DNA from: CAZLYX01 sp964563885
GTDB taxonomy: Bacteria > Pseudomonadota > Gammaproteobacteria > Burkholderiales > Neisseriaceae
DNA length: 35,281 nt
Direction: 5' to 3'
Assembly: GCA_964563885.1 (NCBI GenBank)
Contig: CAZLYX010000017.1
Location: forward strand, 1 to 35,281
Part shown: positions 1-7,916 of the stretch, piece after piece
Position numbering within the stretch: position 1 is the first letter of the stretch
How the letters are laid out: every line of letters begins with the position of its first letter
The notes under the pieces: generated by a model
Database searches by the model: none
What the model was told of the DNA's origin: nothing
Seen by the model: the letters and a program-made list of their open reading frames with translations, nothing else
Position numbers and translations under genes: made by a program

Positions 1-257
1 GTTTGACCAATATCTAAATCGTTGAGTGCTGCTTCATGCGCAGGTGAGTGGCGATGACGTTTAATCCAGCCTTTTACCCACCAAATGCCAACAGCCGACA
101 AAACAGCAGCAACGATGATGCTGATGCTGAGGTCATCAAATAAATAGGCAGCAAAACCAGCGCCAAATAGAGCGGCACTGACCACCATCAGGTAAATTGT
201 GCCGATAAATAATTCCATGATCAGAATCAGAGCTGCGGCAATAAACCATGACACCAT
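1..257 (-). CDS. NfeD-like membrane protein, N-terminal part (runs off the window)
   Basis: The reverse strand reads from an ATG at 257 with no stop to the window edge, giving 85 codons. AAGGAG lies 7 nt upstream of the start (265-270). The protein begins MVSWFIAAALILIMELFIG and shows about three hydrophobic segments (roughly residues 3-20, 21-40 and 45-62). A basic turn (KGWIKRHRH) follows, then LNDLDIGQ, which resembles the entry to the soluble OB-fold domain of NfeD-family proteins. NfeD proteins usually pair with a stomatin/prohibitin-like membrane protein (QmcA type) and are linked to membrane quality control. The partner gene, if present, lies outside the window. The family call rests on topology and the LDIGQ segment only. 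The C-terminal half is missing because of the window edge, not visible damage. Confidence 0.72.
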   Translation of the reverse strand, partial: MVSWFIAAALILIMELFIGTIYLMVVSAALFGAGFAAYLFDDLSISIIVAAVLSAVGIWWVKGWIKRHRHSPAHEAALNDLDIGQ

Positions 258-361
258 GACTCTACTCCTTTGCTTTCAGGTAGATTTAAATATGGCTCCG
301 TAAACAAGATGTATGTGCTTGTATCTCAAAAAAATCGAAGTCAGGCCATATGATTAAAATA

Positions 362-1117
362 TTATTGTGCTTGTTCAGACTTTAACACACGTTGGCGGCG
401 GGTTTCGCTTAATAATATTCCAGCGCTAACGGATACATTCATACTTTCTACGGTGCCAAACATTGGTATAGACACTAAAGTGTCGCAATGCTCGCGAGTA
501 AGCCGTCGCATGCCTTCGCCTTCGTTGCCCATTACCCACGCCACACTTTCTGGTAATTCACTATGGTATAAATCAGTGCTGGCGTCCATATCTGCGCCCA
601 CAACCCAGATGCCATATTCTTTTAGCTCGCGCAATGTGCGGGCAAGGTTGGTAACGGTAATATAAGGAATGGTTTCCGCTGCGCCGCAAGCGACTTTGCT
701 AACGGTGGCATTTAAGCCAGCACTATTGTCTTTTGGTGCGATCACGGCGTGTACGCCCATTGCATCGGCTGCACGCAGACAGGCGCCGAGATTATGTGGG
801 TCTGTAATGCCATCAAGCACCAGCAAAAATGCTGGTTCACGCAGGTTTTCTAATACATCTTCTAAGTGAACATGATTTTTAGAAGCATCAATAAAACCAA
901 CTACACCCTGATGACGTGCACCTTTGCTAATGGTGTTCAGGCGTTCAAGTGGGGCGAAATGTACGCGAACACTTTCAACAGATGCTTTTTCTAACACTTC
1001 GCGGGTGCGAGCATCGTTTTTGCCTTCTTGGATGTACAGCTCAGTGATGCTTTTGGCGTTTTGCCACAAGCGAGCATTGATGGCGTGAAAGCCGTAGATG
1101 AGTCGTTGGTTTGCCAT
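362..1117 (-). CDS. rlmB: 23S rRNA (guanosine-2'-O-)-methyltransferase RlmB
   Basis: This 251-residue protein belongs to the SpoU/TrmH family. RlmB makes the 2'-O-methyl mark on G2251 in the peptidyl-transferase region of 23S rRNA, using S-adenosylmethionine. The N-terminus (YGFHAINARL) matches the substrate-binding domain that distinguishes RlmB from shorter TrmH proteins. The three SpoU motifs are visible in order: LDGITDPHNLGACLRAADA, VVGADMDAS...WVMGNEGEGMR, and IPMFGTVESMNVSVSAGILL near the C-terminus. These form the knotted SAM-binding fold. AGGA sits 7 nt before the ATG at 1117. The gene is divergent from comEC and followed by the NfeD-like gene about 100 bp downstream on the same strand. 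Length is normal for the family. Confidence 0.95.
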   Translation of the reverse strand: MANQRLIYGFHAINARLWQNAKSITELYIQEGKNDARTREVLEKASVESVRVHFAPLERLNTISKGARHQGVVGFIDASKNHVHLEDVLENLREPAFLLVLDGITDPHNLGACLRAADAMGVHAVIAPKDNSAGLNATVSKVACGAAETIPYITVTNLARTLRELKEYGIWVVGADMDASTDLYHSELPESVAWVMGNEGEGMRRLTREHCDTLVSIPMFGTVESMNVSVSAGILLSETRRQRVLKSEQAQ

Positions 1118-1207
1118 ATGGAGTTCCTATTGAATGCTGCATTATAACGTGGTTTGTGTGCAAATTGTGATGCAGCTACTTGTTTAAGACAACAATGCTG
1201 TTATGGC

Positions 1208-1284
1208 TTTCAGGTAGCCTTTATATAGATAATTCACTAGCTTTAGTGGTTTTTGGATTAAATATATATAAAGGCCACCTGAAA
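1208..1284. repeat. Inverted DUS pair forming a 20-bp hairpin between divergent genes
   Basis: An exact TTCAGGTAGCCT (1209-1220) faces a one-mismatch copy, AGGCCACCTGAA (1272-1283). The pairing extends into flanking TTATATA/TATATAA, so 1208-1227 pairs with 1265-1284 over 20 bp with a single non-Watson-Crick position and a 37-nt loop. It lies between the divergent rlmB and comEC genes, so it does not follow the end of either gene. Confidence 0.85.
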
Positions 1285-1346
1285 CTATTGGCTAGAGTGA
1301 GTATTGTTGGTTATTATTTGGTTTATATTTACTCGTTGGAATTGTT

Positions 1347-3593
1347 TTGATTAGGTTGGATTGGGTGGCCGCATGGGTGTGCGGTGTGGTTTTATCGTTT
1401 GCTTTGCCTGTTGCACCACCACTTTATGTGTGGTGCGTTTTGGCTGTGGCTATGTTTCCATTGCTGTGGCGACGTTATCGTGCCGCGTGTTGGGCTTATG
1501 CTTTTTATATAGGCATGGCTTACGCAGTGTGTTTCACCCAGCTGCAACTAAAGCAGCAATGGCCACTTACGCAAACAGAGCCAGTGTTGATACAAATACG
1601 GGTAGCAGATTTACCACAAACCGATGAGCGGCGGGTGCGTTTTGAAGCCGAAGTACAAGATGATAATGGGCGCAGTTTGCGAGTATTGCTTTCAGATTAT
1701 GCGTTACGCGAATGGCCTGTGGGTAGTGTTTGGCATGTGCAAGCAAAGCTACGCACGCCGATAGGTGAAGTAAATTTAAGTGGTTTTAACCGTGAAGCTT
1801 GGGCGCTTAATAATGGTTTGGCTGGCTTAGGCACGATTGGTAAGTTTCGAGAGCAAATTCTACCAGCACAGCGATATGGCTTGTTGTCCACTCGCAATCT
1901 GATTAGCCGTCATTGGCAGCGGGTTGAGCAATATAAAGATGGTGCGGCGTTAATGAGGGCGTTAAGCGTGGGTGAGCAATCAGCTTTATCTAGTGAGGCT
2001 TGGCAGGCATTTCGGCCGTTGGGCTTAAATCATTTAGTCAGCATTTCTGGTTTGCATGTGAGCATGGTGGCGCTATGGGCGGCTTGGTTAATGAAGCGAG
2101 CCATGAAGTGGTGGCCACGCATGCCAGCACGTCCACGGATATGGATTTTGCTGACAGGTTTGGCAGCAGCATTATTTTACGCACTGCTGGCAGGGTTTTC
2201 AGTGCCAACGCAGCGCTCAGTGTTGATGTTATTTGTATTAGCATGGGTGTGGTTGGGTAGGCGTTCAAGCTCAGCTTGGTATGCGTGGTGGTTGTCTTTA
2301 GCGGCAGTGTTGTTGTTTGCGCCAAGTGCGGTATTAGGGGCGGGATTGTGGCTGTCATTTGGTTTGGTGGCTGCGTTGATTTGGGTGTCGGCTCTGCGCG
2401 TGGGCGAGCATGGACGGGCAGTAGCACCATGGCGATTGGCTTTGAGGGCGCAAGTAGCGATAAGCATTTGGTCGTTGGTGCTGTTGGGAACTTGGTTTGG
2501 CTCGTTGCCTTTATTAAGCCCGTTGGTAAACGTGGTGGCGATTCCCTGGTTTTCTTGGGTGTTAACGCCATTGGCGTTGGCAGCGTCTGCGATTCCTTGG
2601 TTGCCACTACAAACCATGGCGGCGGCTTTGGCAGATTACACGATTAAGATTTTGATTTGGCTGGCAAATTATGCACCTGAATTTGGGGTGTCTGCTGCGC
2701 CGTGGCCATTATTGATTTTAGCGGTGTTCGCTTCGATGGTGTTGGTGTGGCCAAAAGGTTCGGGTTTGAAGCCGTGGGCGCTGTTGATGCTGATGGCTTT
2801 TTTGCTATATCGACCTGCGTCTCCTTTGCCAAATCGGGCGAGAGTAACCGTGTGGGATGTGGGACAGGGTTCCGCTATGTTGGTGCAAACTTCAAAGCAT
2901 AATTTGCTGTTTGATACTGGCCATTTGGCAACAGCATATATGACTTTACTGCCCAATTTACATGCTGTTGGTGTGAATCGTTTAGATGCGTTGGTGTTGT
3001 CGCATCATGATAATGACCATGATGGTGGCTTTGTGCCAGTGGCAGCAACGATGAAGCCCAAAGTAATATTGGCGGGGCAGCCTGAGGTTTATCCGAATGC
3101 ACAAAAATGTGTTGAGCAAGCTTGGATGTGGGATGGCGTGTTATTTGAATGGTTAACAGCTGATGCTTTAAAACTTGATGATGATAACGAACAGAGCTGT
3201 GTGCTGCGCGTGTTGGCAGGCGGACAATCAATATTGGTAACAGGTGATTTAGGTCAAAAAGGTGAGAAGGCTTTGTTGGCGCGTTATGGCAATGCTTTGA
3301 TGAGCCAAGTATTGATTTTAGGGCATCATGGCAGTACATCTTCTTCAAGTGGTGGTTTCTTAAATACAGTAGCGCCAGATTATGCTGTGGCTTCTAGCGG
3401 CTATGCCAACCAGTATGGGCATCCAACTGCTGCGGTACAAAGCCGAGTGCGTGCTCACGAAATAAAATTATTGCGCACAGATTACTCAGGTGGGATGGTT
3501 TTTGAATTGGGCGGAAACGATAAGATATTTGCAGGCTACCTGAATAAGACAAAACCTTATTGGCAGCGTAAACCATTTGCTGAAAATAAATGA
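1347..3593 (+). CDS. comEC: DNA internalization competence protein ComEC/Rec2 (ComA of Neisseria)
   Basis: This 748-residue polytopic inner-membrane protein is the channel that carries single-stranded DNA into the cytoplasm during natural transformation. Hydrophobic segments near residues 4-60 and a DUF4131-type soluble domain (about 60-170) are followed by the ComEC membrane domain. That domain contains GLNHLVSISGLHVSMVALW and many helices between about 230 and 490. A C-terminal metallo-beta-lactamase-like domain carries LSHHDNDHDGG near residues 550-560 and LGHHGSTSSSSGG further on. The metal-ligand pattern looks intact. The chosen start is TTG at 1347, because the in-frame ORF opens there and GGA lies about 6 nt upstream; the first in-frame ATG would remove the first transmembrane segment. 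A perfect DUS lies inside the 3' coding end, and a DUS-pair terminator follows. Confidence 0.94.
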   Translation: MIRLDWVAAWVCGVVLSFALPVAPPLYVWCVLAVAMFPLLWRRYRAACWAYAFYIGMAYAVCFTQLQLKQQWPLTQTEPVLIQIRVADLPQTDERRVRFEAEVQDDNGRSLRVLLSDYALREWPVGSVWHVQAKLRTPIGEVNLSGFNREAWALNNGLAGLGTIGKFREQILPAQRYGLLSTRNLISRHWQRVEQYKDGAALMRALSVGEQSALSSEAWQAFRPLGLNHLVSISGLHVSMVALWAAWLMKRAMKWWPRMPARPRIWILLTGLAAALFYALLAGFSVPTQRSVLMLFVLAWVWLGRRSSSAWYAWWLSLAAVLLFAPSAVLGAGLWLSFGLVAALIWVSALRVGEHGRAVAPWRLALRAQVAISIWSLVLLGTWFGSLPLLSPLVNVVAIPWFSWVLTPLALAASAIPWLPLQTMAAALADYTIKILIWLANYAPEFGVSAAPWPLLILAVFASMVLVWPKGSGLKPWALLMLMAFLLYRPASPLPNRARVTVWDVGQGSAMLVQTSKHNLLFDTGHLATAYMTLLPNLHAVGVNRLDALVLSHHDNDHDGGFVPVAATMKPKVILAGQPEVYPNAQKCVEQAWMWDGVLFEWLTADALKLDDDNEQSCVLRVLAGGQSILVTGDLGQKGEKALLARYGNALMSQVLILGHHGSTSSSSGGFLNTVAPDYAVASSGYANQYGHPTAAVQSRVRAHEIKLLRTDYSGGMVFELGGNDKIFAGYLNKTKPYWQRKPFAENK
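3533..3544 (+). repeat. DUS inside the comEC coding region
   Basis: An exact AGGCTACCTGAA lies in the last codons of comEC, where it is read as part of A-G-Y-L-N. With the pair at 3600-3642 it makes three exact copies within about 110 bp. Confidence 0.9.
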
Positions 3594-3597
3594 GATT

Positions 3598-3644
3598 AAA
3601 GGCTACCTGAAAACAATGTGTTACTTTGCTTTCAGGTAGCCTTT
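3598..3644. terminator. Bidirectional terminator built from an inverted DUS pair
   Basis: AAAGGCTACCTGAAA (3598-3612) pairs perfectly with TTTCAGGTAGCCTTT (3630-3644) across a 17-nt loop, with a T-run after the stem on the plus strand. It separates the convergent comEC (plus) and DUF2322-like gene (minus), so it can serve both. The exact DUS copies are at 3600-3611 and 3631-3642. Confidence 0.85.
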
Positions 3645-3661
3645 TTTATAATTACAAGCCA

Positions 3662-3979
3662 TTAGATAAACACTGCTGCAAGCGTATAAACCAACTGTTC
3701 GTTTTTAACGCGCAATAAAAAATCAATATTCGGGTGTTGGCCTGATTGTGCTTGGGCATCAGCAACATGTTCAGCAAACCAAATCAAGCCTTGTTCAGCT
3801 GTGGCTTGGTTTAAAATATGATCGAATTGCAATGCTAACGCAGCATAGATTTTGAGCGAACCCAGTTTGCCTGTGACAGCAGCGATATAGTGGACAATAT
3901 TGCCGTTGGCATCGAGCACATTTATGCCGTTTAAATGATCAATTGCTGGCAACATAGCAAGGTTGTTTTGAAAACTCAT
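3662..3979 (-). CDS. DUF2322-like small conserved protein
   Basis: This 105-residue soluble protein has no signal peptide or membrane segment. It begins MSFQNNLAMLPAIDHLNGI and contains LDANGNIVHYIAAVTGKLGSLKIY and GLIWFAEHVADAQAQSGQHPNID. From memory this pattern fits the uncharacterised DUF2322 family seen in Neisseria and other beta/gamma-proteobacteria; I cannot confirm it without a profile search. It starts only 6 bp after the upp stop on the same strand, so the two are probably co-transcribed, with the DUS-pair hairpin at 3598-3644 ending the message. No catalytic motif is apparent and the function is unknown. The tight coupling to upp might hint at nucleotide metabolism, but that is weak inference. 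Confidence 0.7.
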   Translation of the reverse strand: MSFQNNLAMLPAIDHLNGINVLDANGNIVHYIAAVTGKLGSLKIYAALALQFDHILNQATAEQGLIWFAEHVADAQAQSGQHPNIDFLLRVKNEQLVYTLAAVFI

Positions 3980-3985
3980 TTATGT

Positions 3986-4618
3986 TTAACCATGAGGAGT
4001 GCCGAAAATTTTGTCACCCGCATCGCCTAAACCGGGAATAATATAGCCGTTTTCGTCTAAATGGCTATCGAGCGAAGCGGTGTAAATGGTTACATCTGGA
4101 TGAGCATCGTTTACCGCTTTAACGCCTTCTGGTGCAGCCACCAAGACTAAAGCTTTGATGTTGTGGCAGCCTTTGCTTTTCAATAAATCAATCGTAGCAT
4201 TCATAGAGCCGCCAGTGGCCAACATGGGATCTATAATCAGAGCAGGGCGCTCACTCATTGAATCCACCAGTTTTTCAAAGTAAGAAACAGGTTGCAAGGT
4301 TTCTTCATTGCGCTGCAAGCCAACCACACTGATTTTAGCAGTTGGAATTAAATCTAAAACCCCGTCGAGCATACCCAAGCCAGCGCGTAAAATTGGTACC
4401 ACTGTGAGTGTTTTACCTTTAATGCGGTCGCCTTTCATAGTGCCACACCAACCTTCAAAACCATACTCCTCAACCTCAAAATTCCAGCATGCTTCATAAG
4501 CCATTAAGCGTGATAGCTCCTTAGTAAGCGTGCGAAATTTACTGGTACTGCAATCGTGATGACGCATCAAACTCAATTTGTGTTTTACCAAGGGGTGGTC
4601 AATAACATGGATATTCAT
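3986..4618 (-). CDS. upp: Uracil phosphoribosyltransferase
   Basis: Upp salvages uracil by joining it to PRPP to form UMP. The 210-residue protein shows the type I phosphoribosyltransferase features. The PRPP loop is IIDPMLATGGSMNATI, and the uracil-binding C-terminal region reads YIIPGLGDAGDKIFGT. TLTVVPILRAGLGMLDGV is also typical of Upp. An upstream in-frame ATG at 4657 would add 13 residues, but the family normally begins at the chosen MNIHVIDHPLVKHKLSLMR. This start at 4618 has GGGAA a few nucleotides upstream. The gene is the first of a probable two-gene unit with the DUF2322-like gene. It is divergent from the amino-acid-binding lipoprotein gene. Confidence 0.96.
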   Translation of the reverse strand: MNIHVIDHPLVKHKLSLMRHHDCSTSKFRTLTKELSRLMAYEACWNFEVEEYGFEGWCGTMKGDRIKGKTLTVVPILRAGLGMLDGVLDLIPTAKISVVGLQRNEETLQPVSYFEKLVDSMSERPALIIDPMLATGGSMNATIDLLKSKGCHNIKALVLVAAPEGVKAVNDAHPDVTIYTASLDSHLDENGYIIPGLGDAGDKIFGTPHG

Positions 4619-4657
4619 GGGGTTCCCAATAATAGGTGTTGTGGCAAAATTTGGCAC

Positions 4658-4663
4658 ATTATA
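4658..4663 (-). promoter_or_regulatory. Candidate -10 element for upp
   Basis: The minus strand reads TATAAT about 40 nt upstream of the upp ATG. I see no good -35 hexamer at 16-18 bp, so this rests on the -10 alone. Confidence 0.4.
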
Positions 4664-4858
4664 AAGGATTTATCAATATGAAGGAATTTGGTGTTTGCTT
4701 GTGGGTCTTCCAATTAATATGATTTAGTAATCGTTTACGAGAAACAAGCAGCAAAAACATTAACTCATTGTTGTCTTAGCCTTGCAAATATTATTTATTA
4801 AAGGTTTTATCCGCTTTGGCAAACATATAAATGTTTTCTCGACCCAGAAAGAAGCCTG

Positions 4859-4864
4859 TATAAT
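4859..4864 (+). promoter_or_regulatory. Candidate -10 element for the solute-binding lipoprotein gene
   Basis: A perfect TATAAT stands about 108 nt before the ATG at 4972. The best -35 at normal spacing (TTCTCG, 4836-4841) is poor. If used, it would give a leader of roughly 100 nt. Confidence 0.4.
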
Positions 4865-4971
4865 GTGCTGAAATATCAATCTGTATGATGCGCCATTGGC
4901 GATTACCCTCTATCACCTCGTCATCCAAGCCGCCTCAATTAAAGCTAAGCTGGGTACTAAAAAGGAAAAAC

Positions 4972-5790
4972 ATGTTAAAAAAAACCGCTTTGGCTGTGCT
5001 GTGTGCGGCAGTTTTATTGGGCGCTTGCTCAAAAAATGACAATAAATCTACTGATGGCAAAGCAATTAGTGAACAAACCATTATTGTTGCTACGGACGCC
5101 TCTTATGCACCGTTTGAATACATGGAAAACGATAAAGTAGTTGGTTTTTCGCATGATGTTTTGGCGGCAGCGGGTGCTAAAGAAGGTCTTAAATTTGATT
5201 TTGTGAATACACCGTTTGAAGGTATTTTCGCCAATGTTGATAAAGGCGATAGCGATGTGGCGCTGGCTAGCATTACCATTACCGAAGAGCGCAGAAAACA
5301 AGTGGATTTTTCTGAGCCTTATTTTGAAGCAACTCAAATGATTGTTACTGCTGACAAAGGCAGTGGTGTAAAAAGCTTTGCCGATTTGAAAAATCGCGTA
5401 GTTTCCGTACAAAATGGTACAACTGGCGATTTGGCTATCCAAGATTTACAAGGTAAAGACAGCACCAAAATTAAGCGTTTCGAAACCATGCCGCTGGCTT
5501 TTAAAGAGCTGCAAAGTGGTGGTGTAGATGCGAGTGTAGGCGATAATGGTGTGATACAAAACTTTGTTACCAATAACCCTGATATCAAATTTAATACTTT
5601 TGTTGACCCAACGTTTGAAAAAGAATTTTACGGTTTTGTGGTTAAAAAAGATCGTAAAGATGAATTGCTTCCTACTCTTAATAAAGGCTTAGCTGCTATT
5701 AAAGCAGATGGCACGTACGATAAAATTTACACACAATGGTTTAAACCCAATGAAGCTGGCGCGACAGTTGCTGCTTCCGCTGCTAAATAA
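4972..5790 (+). CDS. Amino-acid ABC transporter substrate-binding lipoprotein (family 3)
   Basis: This 272-residue periplasmic binding protein is of the polar/aromatic amino-acid type (SBP family 3). The start at 4972 gives a lipoprotein signal MLKKTALAVLCAAVLLGAC, with lipobox LGAC placing the lipidated Cys near residue 19; AAAGGA lies upstream. The mature part shows the family pattern: IIVATDASYAPFEY near the N-terminus, GFSHDVLAAA, then DVALASITITEERRKQVDFSEPYF, the classic ligand-binding segment. It ends with KADGTYDKIYTQWF. No permease or ATPase gene adjoins it, so it is an orphan that must work with components encoded elsewhere. The ligand cannot be deduced. A DUS-derived terminator follows. 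Confidence 0.92.
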   Translation: MLKKTALAVLCAAVLLGACSKNDNKSTDGKAISEQTIIVATDASYAPFEYMENDKVVGFSHDVLAAAGAKEGLKFDFVNTPFEGIFANVDKGDSDVALASITITEERRKQVDFSEPYFEATQMIVTADKGSGVKSFADLKNRVVSVQNGTTGDLAIQDLQGKDSTKIKRFETMPLAFKELQSGGVDASVGDNGVIQNFVTNNPDIKFNTFVDPTFEKEFYGFVVKKDRKDELLPTLNKGLAAIKADGTYDKIYTQWFKPNEAGATVAASAAK

Positions 5791-5820
5791 AATAAATGCG
5801 GTGTACTGATTTAATATATA

Positions 5821-5846
5821 AAGCTACCTGAAAAGGTAGCTTTTCT
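5821..5846 (+). terminator. Compact intrinsic terminator with GAAA tetraloop
   Basis: AAGCTACCT (5821-5829), loop GAAA, and AGGTAGCTT (5834-5842) form a perfect 9-bp stem capped by a GNRA-type loop and followed by TTTTCTTTT. The 5' arm is a one-mismatch DUS (AAGCTACCTGAA). Confidence 0.85.
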
Positions 5847-5847
5847 T

Positions 5848-5859
5848 TTCAAGTAGCCT
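5848..5859 (-). repeat. Degenerate DUS
   Basis: TTCAAGTAGCCT differs from the consensus at one position. It sits directly after the compact terminator, so this locus carries two degenerate and no exact copies. Confidence 0.65.
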
Positions 5860-5994
5860 GTCGCTCAAAGTTTCAAAAGCTGATTGAACAAGTGGAATCA
5901 GGTACAATGTGTTTAATAATATTTAAATGCCCTGTAGTTTTGAGATACAGCACATTTGCTTCCCCTAAATACTCCCTATAACGGTTATCCCCCC

Positions 5995-7683
5995 ATGATG
6001 AACAAAGAACAATTCGCCGACAATCACTTTATTCGAACCATCATTGAAGAAGACCTTCAAAGCGGTAAATACAGCGCTATTCAAACCCGTTTTCCGCCCG
6101 AGCCAAACGGCTATTTGCATATTGGTCATGCCAAGGCGATATGTTTAAATTTTGGCCTTGCTTATATTTATAACGGCTTGTGTAACTTACGTTTTGATGA
6201 TACCAATCCAGAAAAAGAATCTGAAGAATATGTGCGCTCAATTAAAGAAGACGTGCAGTGGCTTGGCTTCGAGTGGGCGGGTGAAGCACGTTTTGCGTCT
6301 AATTACTTCGACCAATTATTTGATTATGCAGTTGAGCTGATTCAAGCGGGCAAAGCTTTTGTGTGCGAGCTTAATGCTGAAGAAATGCGTGAATATCGCG
6401 GTACGCTCACTGAACCAGGCAAAAACAGCCCGTACCACAACCGCAGCATAGAAGAAAACCTTGATTTATTTATGCGCATGAAAGAGGGTGAGTTCCCCGA
6501 TGCCAGCAAAACCCTGCGCTTAAAAATTGATATGTCTTCTGGTAACGTTAACATGCGCGACCCAGTAATTTACCGTATCCGTCGCGTGCATCATCACAAT
6601 ACTGGTGACAAATGGTGTATCTACCCAATGTATGATTATACTCATGCCATTTCTGATGCCATTGAACACATCACTCATTCTTTATGTACACTTGAATTTG
6701 AAAGCCATCGCCCTTTGTACGATTGGGTCTTGGATAACATTTCGATTGATAATCATCCACGTCAATATGAGTTTTCACGCTTGGAACTACTGTATTCAAT
6801 TACCTCAAAGCGCAAACTAAATTCATTAGTAACAGAAGGTCATGTAAGTGGCTGGGATGACCCGCGCATGCCCACTATTTCAGGTATGCGCCGCCGTGGT
6901 TATACGCCTGAAGGTTTGCGCCTATTCTCTAAACGTGTTGGCATCTCTAAAAGTGAAAACATAGTCGACATTAGCGTGCTAGAAGGCGCTATTCGCGAAG
7001 AGTTAGAAGAAAATGCGCCGCGGATGATAGCGGTGTTAAACCCGCTTAAAGTAGAGCTAACTAACTTTGATGAAGTATTAACTCTAAGTCGAAGCGCACC
7101 TTATCATCCTCACCATCCCGAATTCGGTGAGCGTGAAGTGCCGATTGCTAAAACGATTTATATTGAAGCAGACGATTTCTCGATTGATCCACCAGCAGGT
7201 TGGCAGCGTCTAACTTTAGGCGGCGAAGTGCGCTTGCGTTATAACTATGTAATTAAGTGCGAAGAAGTGGTGAAAAACAGCAGTGGCAACGTGGTGGGAT
7301 TGAAATGCAGCATTGATCACGAAACACTGGGTAAAAAGCCAGAAGGCCGTAAAGTAAAAGGTGTGATTCACTGGATTTCAGCAGAACATTCTGTGCTCGC
7401 TACTGTGCGTCAGTATGATCGTTTGTTTACCGAAGCGCGTCCTGATGTGGTGCGCGGTGAAAATGGCGAATATGTGCCATTTACTGATTTTTTAAATCCT
7501 GATTCTATGACTGAGATTGATGCCTATGTTGAGCCGATTGCCAATACGCTGGCTCCAGAGAGCCGTTATCAGTTTGAACGTTTAGGTTATTTTGTGACTG
7601 ATCGCTATGACCACACTTTAGAAAAGCCTATTTTTAACCGCACAGTAACACTAAAAGATTCTTGGCAGCATAAGCAGAAGTAA
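5995..7683 (+). CDS. glnS: Glutaminyl-tRNA synthetase
   Basis: GlnRS charges tRNA-Gln with glutamine and is a class I synthetase. From the chosen start the protein has 562 residues. The HIGH motif is in PPEPNGYLHIGHAK near residue 35, and the KMSKS equivalent is ISKSEN near residue 318. LRFDDTNPEKE and RLELLYSITSKRKL are family-typical, and the two C-terminal anticodon-binding barrels follow from about residue 340. An upstream in-frame TTG at 5956 would add 13 residues with no family similarity; the ATG pair at 5995/5998 fits family N-termini (MxNKEQFADNHFIRTI). No clear Shine-Dalgarno precedes it. GlnS means this organism can charge Gln-tRNA directly. The gene stands alone, followed by an inverted repeat. 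Confidence 0.96.
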   Translation: MMNKEQFADNHFIRTIIEEDLQSGKYSAIQTRFPPEPNGYLHIGHAKAICLNFGLAYIYNGLCNLRFDDTNPEKESEEYVRSIKEDVQWLGFEWAGEARFASNYFDQLFDYAVELIQAGKAFVCELNAEEMREYRGTLTEPGKNSPYHNRSIEENLDLFMRMKEGEFPDASKTLRLKIDMSSGNVNMRDPVIYRIRRVHHHNTGDKWCIYPMYDYTHAISDAIEHITHSLCTLEFESHRPLYDWVLDNISIDNHPRQYEFSRLELLYSITSKRKLNSLVTEGHVSGWDDPRMPTISGMRRRGYTPEGLRLFSKRVGISKSENIVDISVLEGAIREELEENAPRMIAVLNPLKVELTNFDEVLTLSRSAPYHPHHPEFGEREVPIAKTIYIEADDFSIDPPAGWQRLTLGGEVRLRYNYVIKCEEVVKNSSGNVVGLKCSIDHETLGKKPEGRKVKGVIHWISAEHSVLATVRQYDRLFTEARPDVVRGENGEYVPFTDFLNPDSMTEIDAYVEPIANTLAPESRYQFERLGYFVTDRYDHTLEKPIFNRTVTLKDSWQHKQK

Positions 7684-7699
7684 GCAATTTTAAGTTTTC

Positions 7700-7736
7700 A
7701 AAGCCATTGGCGTTTATGATTCATGCCGGTGGCTTT
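7700..7736. repeat. Inverted repeat downstream of glnS (terminator-like, no T-run)
   Basis: AAAGCCATTGGC (7700-7711) pairs with GCCGGTGGCTTT (7725-7736) over 12 bp including two G-U pairs, with a 13-nt loop. No T-run follows on either strand, so a classical intrinsic terminator is not assured; it could be an mRNA 3'-end stabiliser. Confidence 0.6.
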
Positions 7737-7863
7737 AAGAAAGCTTATTTAGATTTAAGATGTCATCAGTATTGTTTGGATTAATATTATATTGATACTG
7801 AAAAGTTTAAAAATATGATTTAGCTGCCGCTTGTCGCTAATAGCATAACCTGAACGGTAAGCC

Positions 7864-7893
7864 TTGACAGACACAGCTTTGGAAACTTACAAT
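7864..7893 (+). promoter_or_regulatory. Probable rho promoter
   Basis: A consensus TTGACA (7864-7869) is separated by 18 bp from TACAAT (7888-7893), which matches TATAAT at five of six positions. Transcription would begin near 7900, about 110 nt before the rho ATG. Confidence 0.7.
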
Positions 7894-7916
7894 CTCAATT
7901 CAGTAAATCGTTTCTC

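Larger units (their letters stand above)
4619..4971. other. Divergent intergenic region upp / solute-binding lipoprotein
   Basis: This 353-bp AT-rich spacer lies between the two divergent starts. It holds a perfect TATAAT for each side (minus strand at 4663-4658, plus strand at 4859-4864) and no exact DUS. An in-frame upstream extension of the lipoprotein ORF to 4885 exists, but it lacks a signal peptide at its front and is not taken as coding. No RNA gene or riboswitch-like structure was recognised by eye. Confidence 0.6.

Noticed and set aside
2038..2617. Long open frames of 146 and 189 codons on the minus strand inside comEC
   Set aside because: They lie wholly opposite comEC, have Thr/Pro/Asn-rich translations without recognisable domains, and comEC has clear family motifs.
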